Assembly: GCA_964020105.1 (NCBI GenBank)
Contig: OZ026535.1
Coordinates: 310,001-374,000 of the forward strand
DNA length: 64,000 nucleotides
Direction of reading: 5' to 3'
DNA from: G964020105 sp964020105
GTDB lineage: Bacteria > Pseudomonadota > Alphaproteobacteria > WRAU01 > Hepatincolaceae
The stretch's first letter is position 1; each line of letters begins with the position of its first letter. Of this stretch, positions 29,223 to 38,668 are shown in pieces. Under the pieces are notes generated by a model that was given only the letters and a program-made list of their open reading frames with translations, was not told the DNA's origin and did not search any database. A program made the translations under genes and the position numbers.

Positions 29223-30689
29223 CTATCCTAATATATCATTAAATTGCTGCAATACAACATATGCTATAAGCACTAAAGATGCTGATAACACCATCGCCGC
29301 ATTCATACTTATAGATGTTTTTATTTTATGATTGCTATCTGTTTCTTTATAATCCTCAAAAAATGCCTTGAACACTATCTGCAATAAATATATCGCATTG
29401 AGAACCGTTGATACTATAATTACAAAAATTACTATATATTGTGAGTTCTCCCAAAATGACTGAATAAGCATGAATTTACTAATGAATCCACCTGTAAATG
29501 GAAATCCAATCATCGACAAAGAACCTATTGTAAATGCAATCATCGTTATGGGCATTTTTTTCCCTAATCCAGATAATTCTGATACGTTTTCTTTATGAGC
29601 TATTACAATAATTGAACCAGCTGCAAAAAAAAGAGTGATTTTACCAAAAGCATGGGCAATTATATGAGAAATTCCAGAAATCAATCCAGATTGATTTAAC
29701 ATCATCAATGCAAGTATTATATAAGATAATTGTGAAATAGTAGAATAAGCTAAACGCTTCTTTATATTATCTTGTAGTAAAGCTATTATTGATGCACTAA
29801 TTATTGTTATACAAGGTAATATCACCATGAAACTAGTTAAATTAATTGAGTCTAGTACTACTTTTAAATAATTTACACCAAGAACAGCATAAACTACTTG
29901 GTATATTATAAAAGCTCCGCTTTTTACAACGGCAACAGCGTGTAATAGCGCACTAACTGGAGTAGGGGCAATCATTGCCGCAGGTAACCATTTATGAAAA
30001 GGCATAAGTGCTGTTTTTGATATCCCAAATAAAAACAATAATAAGATAATTAAAACAATCATAGGATCAATTTCATTGGGAGCGCTAACAAATATACCAT
30101 TTACAGCATATTTGAGAGTCCCGGTATACATTAACGTTAAAATTATTGCAGGTAGAAATAATAATATGGACGTTCCCATTAATGTGAATAAATACGTGGA
30201 TAAATTTTTTAATTCTTTTTTGCTTATCTTATGTGCAATTAACGGTATCGTAGATAAGGTTAAGAATTCATAAAATAAAAAAGTAGTTAATAAATTATCA
30301 GAAAACGCTACCCCCATTGTGCAACCTATTGCCAAAGAAAAAAATGCGAAAAATCTATTCTGATTTTGTATCTTATGTGATTTTAAATAACCAATCGAAT
30401 ATATCACACTAAGAACCCACAGTAAATTTACCATTATAGCAAATATCATAGGTAATTTCTTATTTGCTAAACCAAAGTAAAGTACAGAGTTTAATGAAAT
30501 CAAATTTATACTCGCATTTTCTCCACCTCTTATAAGAATTATAGCGTAAATAGAGAGCATAAAATTTATAACTGAAAAAATTACATTCGTATAATTTCTA
30601 AGAATATTCCCCTTTACAATAACAACACTACATAACGCTGTTATAAAGGGAATTAAAAATATTAAGATCGTTGTACTAATTAGTGTCAT
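29223..30689 (-). CDS. MnhD/NuoL-like antiporter subunit
   Basis: The 488-residue membrane protein carries the proton-translocating signature FYEFLTLSTIPLIAHK, FGISKTALMPFHKWLPAAMI, APTPVSALLHAVAVVKSGAF and AYSTISQLSYI, with the Lys/His/Glu residues expected for ion passage. It is the second of three homologous antiporter-type subunits in the operon. The start ATG lies five bases after the stop of the preceding gene. It belongs to the multisubunit cation/proton antiporter that exports Na+ or exchanges it for H+. Confidence 0.85.
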   Translation of the reverse strand: MTLISTTILIFLIPFITALCSVVIVKGNILRNYTNVIFSVINFMLSIYAIILIRGGENASINLISLNSVLYFGLANKKLPMIFAIMVNLLWVLSVIYSIGYLKSHKIQNQNRFFAFFSLAIGCTMGVAFSDNLLTTFLFYEFLTLSTIPLIAHKISKKELKNLSTYLFTLMGTSILLFLPAIILTLMYTGTLKYAVNGIFVSAPNEIDPMIVLIILLLFLFGISKTALMPFHKWLPAAMIAPTPVSALLHAVAVVKSGAFIIYQVVYAVLGVNYLKVVLDSINLTSFMVILPCITIISASIIALLQDNIKKRLAYSTISQLSYIILALMMLNQSGLISGISHIIAHAFGKITLFFAAGSIIVIAHKENVSELSGLGKKMPITMIAFTIGSLSMIGFPFTGGFISKFMLIQSFWENSQYIVIFVIIVSTVLNAIYLLQIVFKAFFEDYKETDSNHKIKTSISMNAAMVLSASLVLIAYVVLQQFNDILG

Positions 30690-30694
30690 ATATG

Positions 30695-32185
30695 TTATCC
30701 ATTAACAGCTATATTGAAATTTATTATCTGTTCTATAAAGTAAAGCAAAAAACTAGGGAATATAGTTAATATAAGGCTGACACATATCAATGATCCCACA
30801 GCTATATTCATATGTAAAGGGATTTTTTTCCTCACCATTTTATTGCTGTTATCTTCTATTTTATCAAACCCTAACCACAATTTGCTTATTATCTTCCAAG
30901 AGTATGCAAAAGAAAGAATAGTAGATGATAGCATCAACACAAATACAAATACATTTTTGTAATTTATAGCAGCAATTATCAAGTATAATTTACCATAAAA
31001 AAGCATACTTCCAGGAAGACCGGCCAAAGAAAAAGCAAAAAAGATAATAGCAAAAAATGTAAAAGGGATATCCTTACCAACTCCCCTTAAATTACTTAAG
31101 TTATTTGTGCCAAAAATATACGCTATATTCCCAGCACATAAAAATAAACCACATTTAACAATAGCATGAGCAAAAATAGATAATAATGCAGCACTAAATC
31201 CATGCAAATTAAAAAAAGAAAATCCGATCATTATAAATCCTATCTGTGCAACCGATGAAAATCCAAGCAATAATCCTAAATTATCTTGCTTAATAGCAAT
31301 AATCCCACCACATATGGCACTACACAAACCTAAAATCATCAATAGCTGAAATGTAACTGATAAATCTATATTAATTCCCCTTCCAATCACTGTTAAGAGA
31401 ACTTTTATAAAAATATAAATTCCTATGTTTATTGATATACCAGCTAAAAATGGTGTGAAAGCAACAGGAGAATTTTGATACACTTGTGGTAACCAAGAAA
31501 AAACAGGCGTGAGAGCCATCTTCATACATGCTCCTACAACTATAAATACTATTCCTATGATTAATATAGGGCTTACTGGAGTATCATAAATGTAATTTAC
31601 CATGTCATCCGCATTTAAAGTGCCAAAAAGCATATAGAGTATGCCAACTCCAAAAATATAAAATGATGCAGATACAGTCCCTACAATCAATGCATTGAAT
31701 GCAGACAATATTGATGCCTTTTTATTGCCCATAGATATCAATATGTATGTACTTAAAGACGATATCTCCAAAAACACAAATAAATTAAATAAATCATTAG
31801 TTACAACAATACCTAGAAATCCTGTTAGGCATAGTAAAAATAACGAATTAAATAAATATCCTTTATCTTTACCTATCTCTTTTATTACTATATTTTTTGA
31901 CCATGTTATTGTAACTACAGCTATAATCATAATCATTATTAAATAAAAAAAACTTAGTGAATTAATTTTGTATTCAATACCAAACGGTGGTGCAAAATCA
32001 CCAAAATGATATGTTATATCATTAAATCCATTATACAAAAACATAAACAATACTAGTGAAAATGTAGCAACTATCGTTGCAATTGTAAGCACTAAAGATA
32101 ATGTATAATTTCTAATACATACAGATATAATTGCACTCAAAAGAGGTAATGCAATTATCACCGGTACAAGATTATCATATAGCAT
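30695..32185 (-). CDS. mnhD: Multisubunit Na+/H+ antiporter subunit D
   Basis: The 496-residue protein shows the MrpD pattern FVFLEISSLSTYIL, CMKMALTPVFSWLPQVYQNSPVAF and FSSVAQIGFIMIGFS, with about 14 membrane helices. It is an ion-translocating subunit. It follows mnhC after three bases. Length and motifs are normal. A second MnhD-like and a third gene follow, so this operon has three copies of this fold. Confidence 0.88.
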   Translation of the reverse strand: MLYDNLVPVIIALPLLSAIISVCIRNYTLSLVLTIATIVATFSLVLFMFLYNGFNDITYHFGDFAPPFGIEYKINSLSFFYLIMIMIIAVVTITWSKNIVIKEIGKDKGYLFNSLFLLCLTGFLGIVVTNDLFNLFVFLEISSLSTYILISMGNKKASILSAFNALIVGTVSASFYIFGVGILYMLFGTLNADDMVNYIYDTPVSPILIIGIVFIVVGACMKMALTPVFSWLPQVYQNSPVAFTPFLAGISINIGIYIFIKVLLTVIGRGINIDLSVTFQLLMILGLCSAICGGIIAIKQDNLGLLLGFSSVAQIGFIMIGFSFFNLHGFSAALLSIFAHAIVKCGLFLCAGNIAYIFGTNNLSNLRGVGKDIPFTFFAIIFFAFSLAGLPGSMLFYGKLYLIIAAINYKNVFVFVLMLSSTILSFAYSWKIISKLWLGFDKIEDNSNKMVRKKIPLHMNIAVGSLICVSLILTIFPSFLLYFIEQIINFNIAVNG

Positions 32186-32188
32186 ACG

Positions 32189-32569
32189 CTATTTCTCCTC
32201 ACTTCGATTTATTTTAACTATCTCATACTCATCTATACTATTATAACGTTTGTATATAATATATATGAAAGAATAAGCCAAAGAACTTGTAGCTATACCG
32301 ACTACTATCGCAGTGAGCATCAATACATGAGGAGTTGGATTAGAATAAACTTCCATACCCTTTGTCGGTGAGTACACAGGCGGCACACCATCCTTAATTT
32401 TCCCAATAATTACGTAGAACAATATAATGCCACTTTGCATTATATTAAGACCAACTATCTTTCTGATTAAATTCCTTTCCATAACTAAAATATATATTCC
32501 CACTAATATCAAAATAATAGCAACCACATAAGGATAGTTATAAATTATATTGTTGAACAAAATTATCAT
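32189..32569 (-). CDS. mnhC: Multisubunit Na+/H+ antiporter subunit C
   Basis: The 126-residue protein has three membrane helices in the NuoK-like arrangement and the conserved GLNIMQSGIILFYVIIG and NPTPHVLMLTAIVVGIATSSLAY. MnhC is a small structural/ion-path subunit. It lies between the MnhB-type fusion gene and mnhD with very short gaps. The C-terminal tail is charged and cytoplasmic. Confidence 0.9.
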   Translation of the reverse strand: MIILFNNIIYNYPYVVAIILILVGIYILVMERNLIRKIVGLNIMQSGIILFYVIIGKIKDGVPPVYSPTKGMEVYSNPTPHVLMLTAIVVGIATSSLAYSFIYIIYKRYNSIDEYEIVKINRSEEK

Positions 32570-32586
32570 GGGAATTTATTAGTCTC

Positions 32587-33591
32587 CTATTTTAATAATT
32601 TTTCGTAGAATTTATTTATTATAATTATAAATGCAGCAAATACTGTCATTCCAACTCCTAACTCTATAGTGAATAAACCATAATGATATGAATGAGCCTC
32701 ATTACCACCAAAAACATAATAATCTAAATATTTCCCTCCAAGAATCATACTAACTACACCGGTGAAGCCATAAATTGCCACTCCTAAAGCTAGCATGTAC
32801 AATAAATATTTGATATTTATGAATTTATTTGCTACGTTATAGCCAAAATACAATATCACTAAAAAATATACTCCAGCTAAAATTATACCAGCCTGAAATC
32901 CACCGCCAGGTCCATAATCACCATGAAACTGCACATAAAAACCATATAAAAACAATATGGGCATTAGTGCAAATAAACCTGAAGAGATTACAGGATCAAT
33001 AGCTTTCACTTCTGCATTTACAACTCTTACATTATTACTATCTCCAAGCACAGTATACACTCCCAAAGCAGCAATTAAAATAACTACAGTTTCCCCTAAT
33101 GTATCGTACCCTCTGAATGATCCTAAAACCATAGTCACTGCGTTTAATACTTGAAAAGTGTTATAACTATCATGTGTATATACAGTGTAAATATTATGAG
33201 AGTTAGCTGGAGAATAAGCATCACCAAAAATTGGCGCAAAACCAAGTCCATCAAATAACAGCACTCCAACTACAACAACTAATAATAAAAATATCACACC
33301 ACCAAATGATCTTTTTGAATATGTTATATTGAAATTAGGGTTATCTATACTGTATGATTTTGTAATTTTTACCATTGCTAAAAATAAAATTGTTGATACT
33401 CCAGCTCCTACAGCTATTTCAGTAAAAGCAACATCTACTGCGTCAAGCAATATATAGATTAAAGATAATAACACTGATATAACGCTAGTTATAAATACCA
33501 CAGACATCATATCCTTAGTGAATAATAGCGATATTACCAATACTACAAGGGGCAGTAACAACAAAATTAATAATAAACTATCCATTAGCAT
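32587..33591 (-). CDS. mnhB: Fusion of MnhA C-terminal/MbhD-E domains with MnhB
   Basis: The 334-residue protein combines three parts. Residues about 1-80 contain DAVDVAFTEIAVGAGVSTILFLAMV, the DUF4040/MbhD pattern normally at the C-terminus of MnhA. Residues about 115-185 contain FAPIFGDAYSPANSHN and GSFRGYDTLGETVVILIAALGVY, the MbhE-like part. From about 200 the MnhB core YVQFHGDYGPGGGFQAGI follows. So a piece of MnhA is fused to MnhB while full-length MnhA is absent. It overlaps mnhG by 14 bases. Confidence 0.85.
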   Translation of the reverse strand: MLMDSLLLILLLLPLVVLVISLLFTKDMMSVVFITSVISVLLSLIYILLDAVDVAFTEIAVGAGVSTILFLAMVKITKSYSIDNPNFNITYSKRSFGGVIFLLLVVVVGVLLFDGLGFAPIFGDAYSPANSHNIYTVYTHDSYNTFQVLNAVTMVLGSFRGYDTLGETVVILIAALGVYTVLGDSNNVRVVNAEVKAIDPVISSGLFALMPILFLYGFYVQFHGDYGPGGGFQAGIILAGVYFLVILYFGYNVANKFINIKYLLYMLALGVAIYGFTGVVSMILGGKYLDYYVFGGNEAHSYHYGLFTIELGVGMTVFAAFIIIINKFYEKLLK

Positions 33592-33925
33592 CCTTCTCTC
33601 TTTTTTTCATAACTTCGCTAAGGATAGTATCTTCTTTTCTATTAATTAATATCTCCATAAACGTGTATGATGTAGGAGCACTTACCATTGCAATTAAAAT
33701 TGCTAAGAGTATCGGCTTTATACTAACTAGTACAAAACCAGATTTTATTGATAAACCAAGACAAATGAAAAAAATACCAGCAGTGTCTATTAATCCAGTA
33801 GCATGTTGTTTACAATAAATATCTGATAGTCTATATACCCCTACAACGCCTATAATACAAAAAAGTAATCCTACACTTATACTAATAGCACCCAATAAGT
33901 GCTGAATTAATCCTAAATACTCCAC
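33578..33925 (-). CDS. mnhG: Multisubunit Na+/H+ antiporter subunit G
   Basis: The 115-residue protein with three helices carries the MnhG pattern GLLFCIIGVVGVYRLSDIYCKQHATG and the Pro-rich turn SAPTSYTFMEIL. It is a small accessory subunit. Its start shares one base with the stop of mnhF (33925) and its end overlaps the MnhB-type fusion gene, so translation is coupled. There are two conserved-position Cys residues. Confidence 0.88.
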   Translation of the reverse strand: MEYLGLIQHLLGAISISVGLLFCIIGVVGVYRLSDIYCKQHATGLIDTAGIFFICLGLSIKSGFVLVSIKPILLAILIAMVSAPTSYTFMEILINRKEDTILSEVMKKREKDANG

Positions 33926-34197
33926 TAGTTATCCTTACCTTTTAAGGCGTAGTCATTAAAATATTTTCTTAACCCTAACATAGTTAAAAAGCTTAACGTA
34001 GCATAAAGAAGAGCCAAATCTATATATTCTGGCTTATCTATATAATAGCAATATAACGCAATTAGTATGACAGATAAGGAATTAATAACATTTACATTCT
34101 GTAATCTAATATATATATTTTTGCTTTTTAATAACAAAATAATCATTACTAATATAAGAGTTAAAATTATAATCATTGCTATAAATAATATACTCAT
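33925..34197 (-). CDS. mnhF: Multisubunit Na+/H+ antiporter subunit F
   Basis: The 90-residue protein has three predicted helices, LKSKNIYIRLQNVNVINSLSVI and YIDLALLYATLSFLTMLGLRKYF, matching the short MnhF/MrpF family. It directly abuts mnhE (gap zero) and overlaps mnhG by one base. It is required for antiporter assembly in related operons. The C-terminal tail is charged. Confidence 0.85.
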   Translation of the reverse strand: MSILFIAMIIILTLILVMIILLLKSKNIYIRLQNVNVINSLSVILIALYCYYIDKPEYIDLALLYATLSFLTMLGLRKYFNDYALKGKDN

Positions 34198-34665
34198 TTA
34201 TTTTTCTTTTTTCTTTTCTAGTTTTTTTACCTTTTGCTTCATTGACATATCAAGTATACTCTCTTTTGTTTTTTCATCTATAGCGTGGATGATAAATTGA
34301 TTTTTATCAGCCCTTAAGATGATTGTTCCAGGTGTAAGAGTTACTGAATTAGCAAAAATAACCATACCAGTTTTAGTTCTGCAACTGTTAATTAATGTGA
34401 ATACACCAGGTTTATATTTATTTCTTAGTATTTTTTTCGCTACAAATATATTAGATAAATAAATTTCTTTTATTAAATACAAAATGTAAGGAATAAATTT
34501 AATTAATCTTAAAGAAAAAAAATTCCCATGATCGCTAACATGTTTAGCCCTTTTGTATAATACAACCCCCAATAGCAAAGCAATAATACCAGGCAAAAGT
34601 GGAAGCAACGATATATAGCCAGAGATTGCTATCCAAATAATAAGTAGAACCACAAAGAGAAACAT
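34198..34665 (-). CDS. mnhE: Multisubunit Na+/H+ antiporter subunit E
   Basis: The 155-residue protein is the first gene of the operon. Two N-terminal hydrophobic helices precede KPGVFTLINSCRTKTGMVIFANSVTLTPGTIIL and IHAIDEKTKESI, the typical MnhE beta-rich C-terminal part. GGAG lies about 11 bases before ATG. The lysine-rich end (KQKVKKLEKKKEK) is cytoplasmic. The operon runs E, F, G, A/B fusion, C, D, D-like, D-like. Confidence 0.9.
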   Translation of the reverse strand: MFLFVVLLIIWIAISGYISLLPLLPGIIALLLGVVLYKRAKHVSDHGNFFSLRLIKFIPYILYLIKEIYLSNIFVAKKILRNKYKPGVFTLINSCRTKTGMVIFANSVTLTPGTIILRADKNQFIIHAIDEKTKESILDMSMKQKVKKLEKKKEK

Positions 34666-34716
34666 TTAATAAAATACTCCTTTTTATTAAAAACGCTAAA
34701 AATACTACTCTACAGA

Positions 34717-34745
34717 AGTATAGAATCAAAAATAGCATAATTCAA
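34717..34745 (-). promoter_or_regulatory. Probable promoter of the mnh operon
   Basis: On the minus strand TTGAAT and TATACT are separated by 17 bases, a good sigma70-type match. The distance to the mnhE ATG at 34665 allows a short leader. It lies back to back with the phage-locus promoter 24 bases away. Confidence 0.6.
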
Positions 34746-34768
34746 TATATTTTTATTTCACTAAAAAC

Positions 34769-34797
34769 TTGACAAATCAACATAAATGATGTAGAAT
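34769..34797 (+). promoter_or_regulatory. Strong promoter of the phage head locus
   Basis: A perfect TTGACA (34769-34774), 17-base spacer, and TAGAAT (34792-34797) lie about 75 bases before the first phage gene. This is the best sigma70 match in the window and suggests the head genes are transcribed by host RNA polymerase. Confidence 0.75.
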
Positions 34798-34871
34798 ACT
34801 ACCTATATTAGAGAACGCCTATTAACTAGCAATGCGTATTATAATATAAGTTTCTGCCTGTTAAATCAATC

Positions 34872-35153
34872 TTGAGTAATCATAAGTTGTCGAAAAAAAT
34901 CACCGAACTTTCTTCGGATAAAAAACATCGTAAAAATGATGCTAATGCTGATTTGAATCACTTAATAAATATCACTAAATCTAGAATATTTGATATTCAT
35001 AATAGATTTTCTCTAGATGATCCTAATATTAGTAAGGTTTATCTTGATAACGTAAAGGCTTTATCAATTCTATATAGACTACTTAAGAGCAATGATTCAG
35101 ATCATAAAAATGTGCTTGATTATGAAGATTTATTAGAAGAACTTAATAAATAA
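34872..35153 (+). CDS. Small phage protein, candidate small terminase subunit
   Basis: The 93-residue frame starts with TTG at 34872 (SNHKLSKKITELSSDKKHRK), is basic at the N-terminus and alpha-helical after that (NHLINITKSRIFDIHNRFSL, VKALSILYRLLKSN). Position, size and order (directly before the large terminase, 66 bases apart) fit a small terminase or DNA-recognition subunit, but no motif proves this. A strong promoter lies just upstream. It is plausibly the first gene of the operon. Confidence 0.45.
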   Translation: MSNHKLSKKITELSSDKKHRKNDANADLNHLINITKSRIFDIHNRFSLDDPNISKVYLDNVKALSILYRLLKSNDSDHKNVLDYEDLLEELNK

Positions 35154-35219
35154 CATCATAATTTCTAAATTAAACATCAATAACAAATAATCCAAATTTT
35201 AGAGTTAAAAGAGTAAAAA

Positions 35220-36779
35220 ATGAAAGGAGGGAATTTATACAATCTTAAGATCTTTGCATCTAAATTTTTATATGTAAGATTAAAAAGTGGGTTAACTAAT
35301 AAATTAATATTTAATGCTGATCAAGAGTATATCAATAATTTATTACATGAACAAAAAAATAGGGTTGGTAAAATTAGGGCAATTATTTTAAAAGGCAGGC
35401 AAATAGGTGTTAGTACTTATCTTTCTGCTAGATGTTATCATAATGGCTTAATAAATAAAGGTATTAAAAGTTTGATATTAACCCACCGTAGAAGTGCAAC
35501 TAATAATCTTTTTGATATGATTTTTAGATATTATGATAATAGTCCTACTTTATTAAAACCTAAGACACATATTAATCGATATAAGTCTATCATATTCAGT
35601 GAAACAGATAGTAGCTATTCTTTCGCTACTGCAGGTAGTAATGAGCTGGGTAGATCTGATACCATACAGTTTTTTCATGGTAGTGAGGTAGCATTTTGGA
35701 AGAATTCGGATAATCATCTTTCATCTATTCTAATGGCCATACCTGACGCTAGTGGAACAGAAGTGATATTAGAAAGTACATCAAATGGAGCTAGTGGTAT
35801 GTTTTATAACATGTGTATGGAAGCATTTCACGGGGATTCAGAGTATCAATTAATTTTTTTACCATGGTATTGGCATGAAGATTATGTCTCAGAAGAAAAA
35901 ATTCTATTTTCTAAAGAGTGGCTAGATTATGCTGAAATTCATAAACTTAGTTTAAAACAACTGGCATGGGCATATTTAAAAAATAAAACTTTGTGTATCT
36001 CTACTATGGAAGATTATAAATTACCAAATGCACGATTTCATAGAGAATTCCCTGGATCTGTTCTTGAGGCATTTAAATATAGCGCAACTAATAGTTTAAT
36101 CCCACTAGAAAAAATTATGCTGCAGGGGTTAGAAGCAAAATTTTATGATCAGCAGACTATTTCTCAATCAATTAAAGATTCATATTTTTTAGGAAAATCA
36201 AGGGAAATAATATTAGGAGTTGATATTGCAAGGGGAGGAGGAGATTTATCTTGGATAATTGACCGTCAGGGCTACTTTATTGGTTTTAATGTGAATGAAA
36301 AAGTAGATTTTGCTGATACAATGGAGGTTGTTGCCTGGATATCTAAATACATAGTAAAATTACAGCCCTTTAAAGTATGTATAGATGCTGGAGGAGGGGG
36401 AGTAGGAGTATATGACCGTTTATGTGAGATTGGTTATAAAAATATCGCAGAGCTAGTATATTTTGGTTCTAAAGCTAGAGACAGTCGAAAGTATTTCAAT
36501 AAGCGTGCAGAGTTATGGGGTAATTTACAAGAATTTATAACACAAGGCGGCTATATTATAAAAGATGAGATTTTATTACGACAAATCTCTTCCCTTGAGT
36601 TTTACTATACCTCTACAGGGCAAATAAAACTTGAGAGTAAAGATGATTTGAAAAAACGCCTCAAAGCTTCTCCAGATGGAGCGGATGCTTGTTCCTTAAC
36701 TTTTGCTCATCAGTGTGATAGTAAATTAATAATTAATACAACCAATAATCATTACGATTTTAAACCATTTGATTGGTAG
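35220..36779 (+). CDS. Phage terminase, large subunit
   Basis: The ATPase/nuclease packages phage DNA into procapsids. The 519-residue protein has Walker A LKGRQIGVST (about 57-66), a Walker B-like hydrophobic-acid block FHGSEVAFW, and the C-terminal nuclease acids in GVDIARGGGDLS, CIDAGGGGVGVYDRL and SPDGADACSLTFA. All expected catalytic blocks are intact. GAGG and a close ATG give the start. It stands second in a compact operon with portal and capsid. Confidence 0.9.
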   Translation: MKGGNLYNLKIFASKFLYVRLKSGLTNKLIFNADQEYINNLLHEQKNRVGKIRAIILKGRQIGVSTYLSARCYHNGLINKGIKSLILTHRRSATNNLFDMIFRYYDNSPTLLKPKTHINRYKSIIFSETDSSYSFATAGSNELGRSDTIQFFHGSEVAFWKNSDNHLSSILMAIPDASGTEVILESTSNGASGMFYNMCMEAFHGDSEYQLIFLPWYWHEDYVSEEKILFSKEWLDYAEIHKLSLKQLAWAYLKNKTLCISTMEDYKLPNARFHREFPGSVLEAFKYSATNSLIPLEKIMLQGLEAKFYDQQTISQSIKDSYFLGKSREIILGVDIARGGGDLSWIIDRQGYFIGFNVNEKVDFADTMEVVAWISKYIVKLQPFKVCIDAGGGGVGVYDRLCEIGYKNIAELVYFGSKARDSRKYFNKRAELWGNLQEFITQGGYIIKDEILLRQISSLEFYYTSTGQIKLESKDDLKKRLKASPDGADACSLTFAHQCDSKLIINTTNNHYDFKPFDW

Positions 36780-36791
36780 GGAGAACTATCT

Positions 36792-38330
36792 ATGAAACAT
36801 GATAATAACGATTTTTTTCTTAACACTGATAATGCTAAAAAAGATACACTTAATATGGAAATTGCAACTTGGACGATTGCTTTATTTGATGACTTAAAGG
36901 CTAAAAGGGCACCTATTGAAAAAATTTGGCAAGAAGTATCTAATTATGTACGACCTGAAAGATCTATTAATTATTCTGATAGGAAAGAAATATATGACTC
37001 AACAGCAATTCTATCAGCAGAGTTTTTAGTTGCAGGAATATGGTCTTTAATTTCCAATAGTTCTCTTAATTGGTTTCATTTACATGAGAAAGATATATCT
37101 AAAAATTTGGATGAATATAAGCGTGAAAAGCTACAGCTTTGGATTAATCAAGCTGATACTTTAATGAAAAGTATGTTAAATAATGCAAACTCAGGTTTTT
37201 ATTATAAATCGTATGAGTTTTATTCGGATCTGATTTGTTTTGGTACGGCAGTTTTTTATATTGCTGAAAATATTGAAGACAATAATATCATATATAATAG
37301 TAATACTCTTGCAGATACTTACTTACACAAAATTTATGAAGATGTTGATTGTGTCATTAAAAAAATCGATTTAACCACTAAACAAGCAGTTGATTTTTTT
37401 GGCATCAATAAATTATCCAAAGATATTGTTAAAGATTATCAAGAGGGTAAAGATACAGTTTTTACTTTTTTACACATATGTTTGCCAGCAAAGTACTTTA
37501 AAGATCAAAAGTTATTAATTAAAAATATGAAGTACTCTTCTTATTACATTGATATGTTATCTAAAGAAGTAGTTTTAGCAAGCGGTTATTATGAGTTTCC
37601 TTATATGATTGCTCGTTGGTATACTAATTCCAATCAAATTTATGGACAAAGCCCTGCTATGATTGCTTTGCCAGATATTAAAATGATTAATGCCATGAGT
37701 AAAACTATGTTAATTGCTGCGCAAAAACAAGTTGACCCTCCTATTCTTGCTCCATCAGAGGCAGTGATACAAGGTATTAAAGCTATCCCTGGGGGTATAA
37801 TTTATGGAGGTATTGATCCACTAAACGGTAATCAGCTTTTAAAACCACTTATGATAGCAGGAGAAATTAGTAGCGCCTATGAGTTGCAAGAACAGCGAAG
37901 AAATATGATTAAAGATGCTTTTTATAATTCTTTATTACTTTATGCTTACTCTAGTAATGCTACTGCTACTGAGGTTAATTCAATTAATGAGCAGAAGCTT
38001 AGAATTTTAGGATCTAAGATAGCTAGAATTCAGGGTGAGTTTCTTTATCCTTTATTAAAAAGACAGCTAGGCATTATGTTTAGATTGAAACTACTACCAC
38101 AATTGCCAGAAGGATTAGATTTTCACGATTTGAATTTTGATATTACTTTTATTAATTCATGGAATAAAAATCAAAAAATAGTTGAAAGCAGTGGGATGGG
38201 AATTATTAATGATTTTATTAATAAAATCAGGGAATTCAATCCTGATATTGTGAATAAAGTTAATTGGGAGCAAATGTTACAGTTTATTGCTGAGGCAAAT
38301 AGTGTTCCTAAAAGTATTTTTAAATATTAA
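36792..38330 (+). CDS. Portal (head-to-tail connector) protein
   Basis: The 512-residue protein is 12 bases after the terminase. KRAPIEKIWQEVSNYVRPER, the ATWTIALFDDLKAKRAPIEK N-terminus, GSPAMIALPDIKMINAM-like (YGQSPAMIALPDIKMINAMS), PPILAPSEAV and AYSSNATATEVNSIN match the T7/podovirus-type head-tail connecting family. Portals form the dodecameric entry for DNA. It is full length and shows no damage. Confidence 0.85.
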   Translation: MKHDNNDFFLNTDNAKKDTLNMEIATWTIALFDDLKAKRAPIEKIWQEVSNYVRPERSINYSDRKEIYDSTAILSAEFLVAGIWSLISNSSLNWFHLHEKDISKNLDEYKREKLQLWINQADTLMKSMLNNANSGFYYKSYEFYSDLICFGTAVFYIAENIEDNNIIYNSNTLADTYLHKIYEDVDCVIKKIDLTTKQAVDFFGINKLSKDIVKDYQEGKDTVFTFLHICLPAKYFKDQKLLIKNMKYSSYYIDMLSKEVVLASGYYEFPYMIARWYTNSNQIYGQSPAMIALPDIKMINAMSKTMLIAAQKQVDPPILAPSEAVIQGIKAIPGGIIYGGIDPLNGNQLLKPLMIAGEISSAYELQEQRRNMIKDAFYNSLLLYAYSSNATATEVNSINEQKLRILGSKIARIQGEFLYPLLKRQLGIMFRLKLLPQLPEGLDFHDLNFDITFINSWNKNQKIVESSGMGIINDFINKIREFNPDIVNKVNWEQMLQFIAEANSVPKSIFKY

Positions 38331-38367
38331 ACAAATCTATTTTTTATAACTGATTAGGAGGAAAATT

Positions 38368-38655
38368 ATGAGAAATGGTCTTAGATGGCTTTTATCTGTT
38401 TTTGGTGAGAAAAAAGCACAAAAAGTAATTTATGCCTGGAAAGAAATTTTTGATACTACAGATGAACGCATAATTTTAATTTTAAATGAATTAGCAATTT
38501 ACTGCAACGTTACATCTTCTAGTTTCAAATCAGGAGATTCTCATCAAACAGCGTTTAATGAGGGTGCAAGGGATGTGTTTTTACACATATTAGAAATGTC
38601 AGAGATTAAAATCGAAGATATTTTAAAAATTATCAAACATAATAATCATATTTAA
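38368..38655 (+). CDS. Bbp19-like phage protein
   Basis: The 95-residue protein reads RWLLSVFGEKKAQKVIYAWK, LAIYCNVTSSSFKSGD and FNEGARDVFLHILEMSEI. This resembles the small Bbp19-type protein that sits between portal and scaffold in related podoviruses. GGAGG precedes ATG. Role unknown. Confidence 0.55.
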   Translation: MRNGLRWLLSVFGEKKAQKVIYAWKEIFDTTDERIILILNELAIYCNVTSSSFKSGDSHQTAFNEGARDVFLHILEMSEIKIEDILKIIKHNNHI

Positions 38656-38668
38656 CAGGAGGGGGTAA

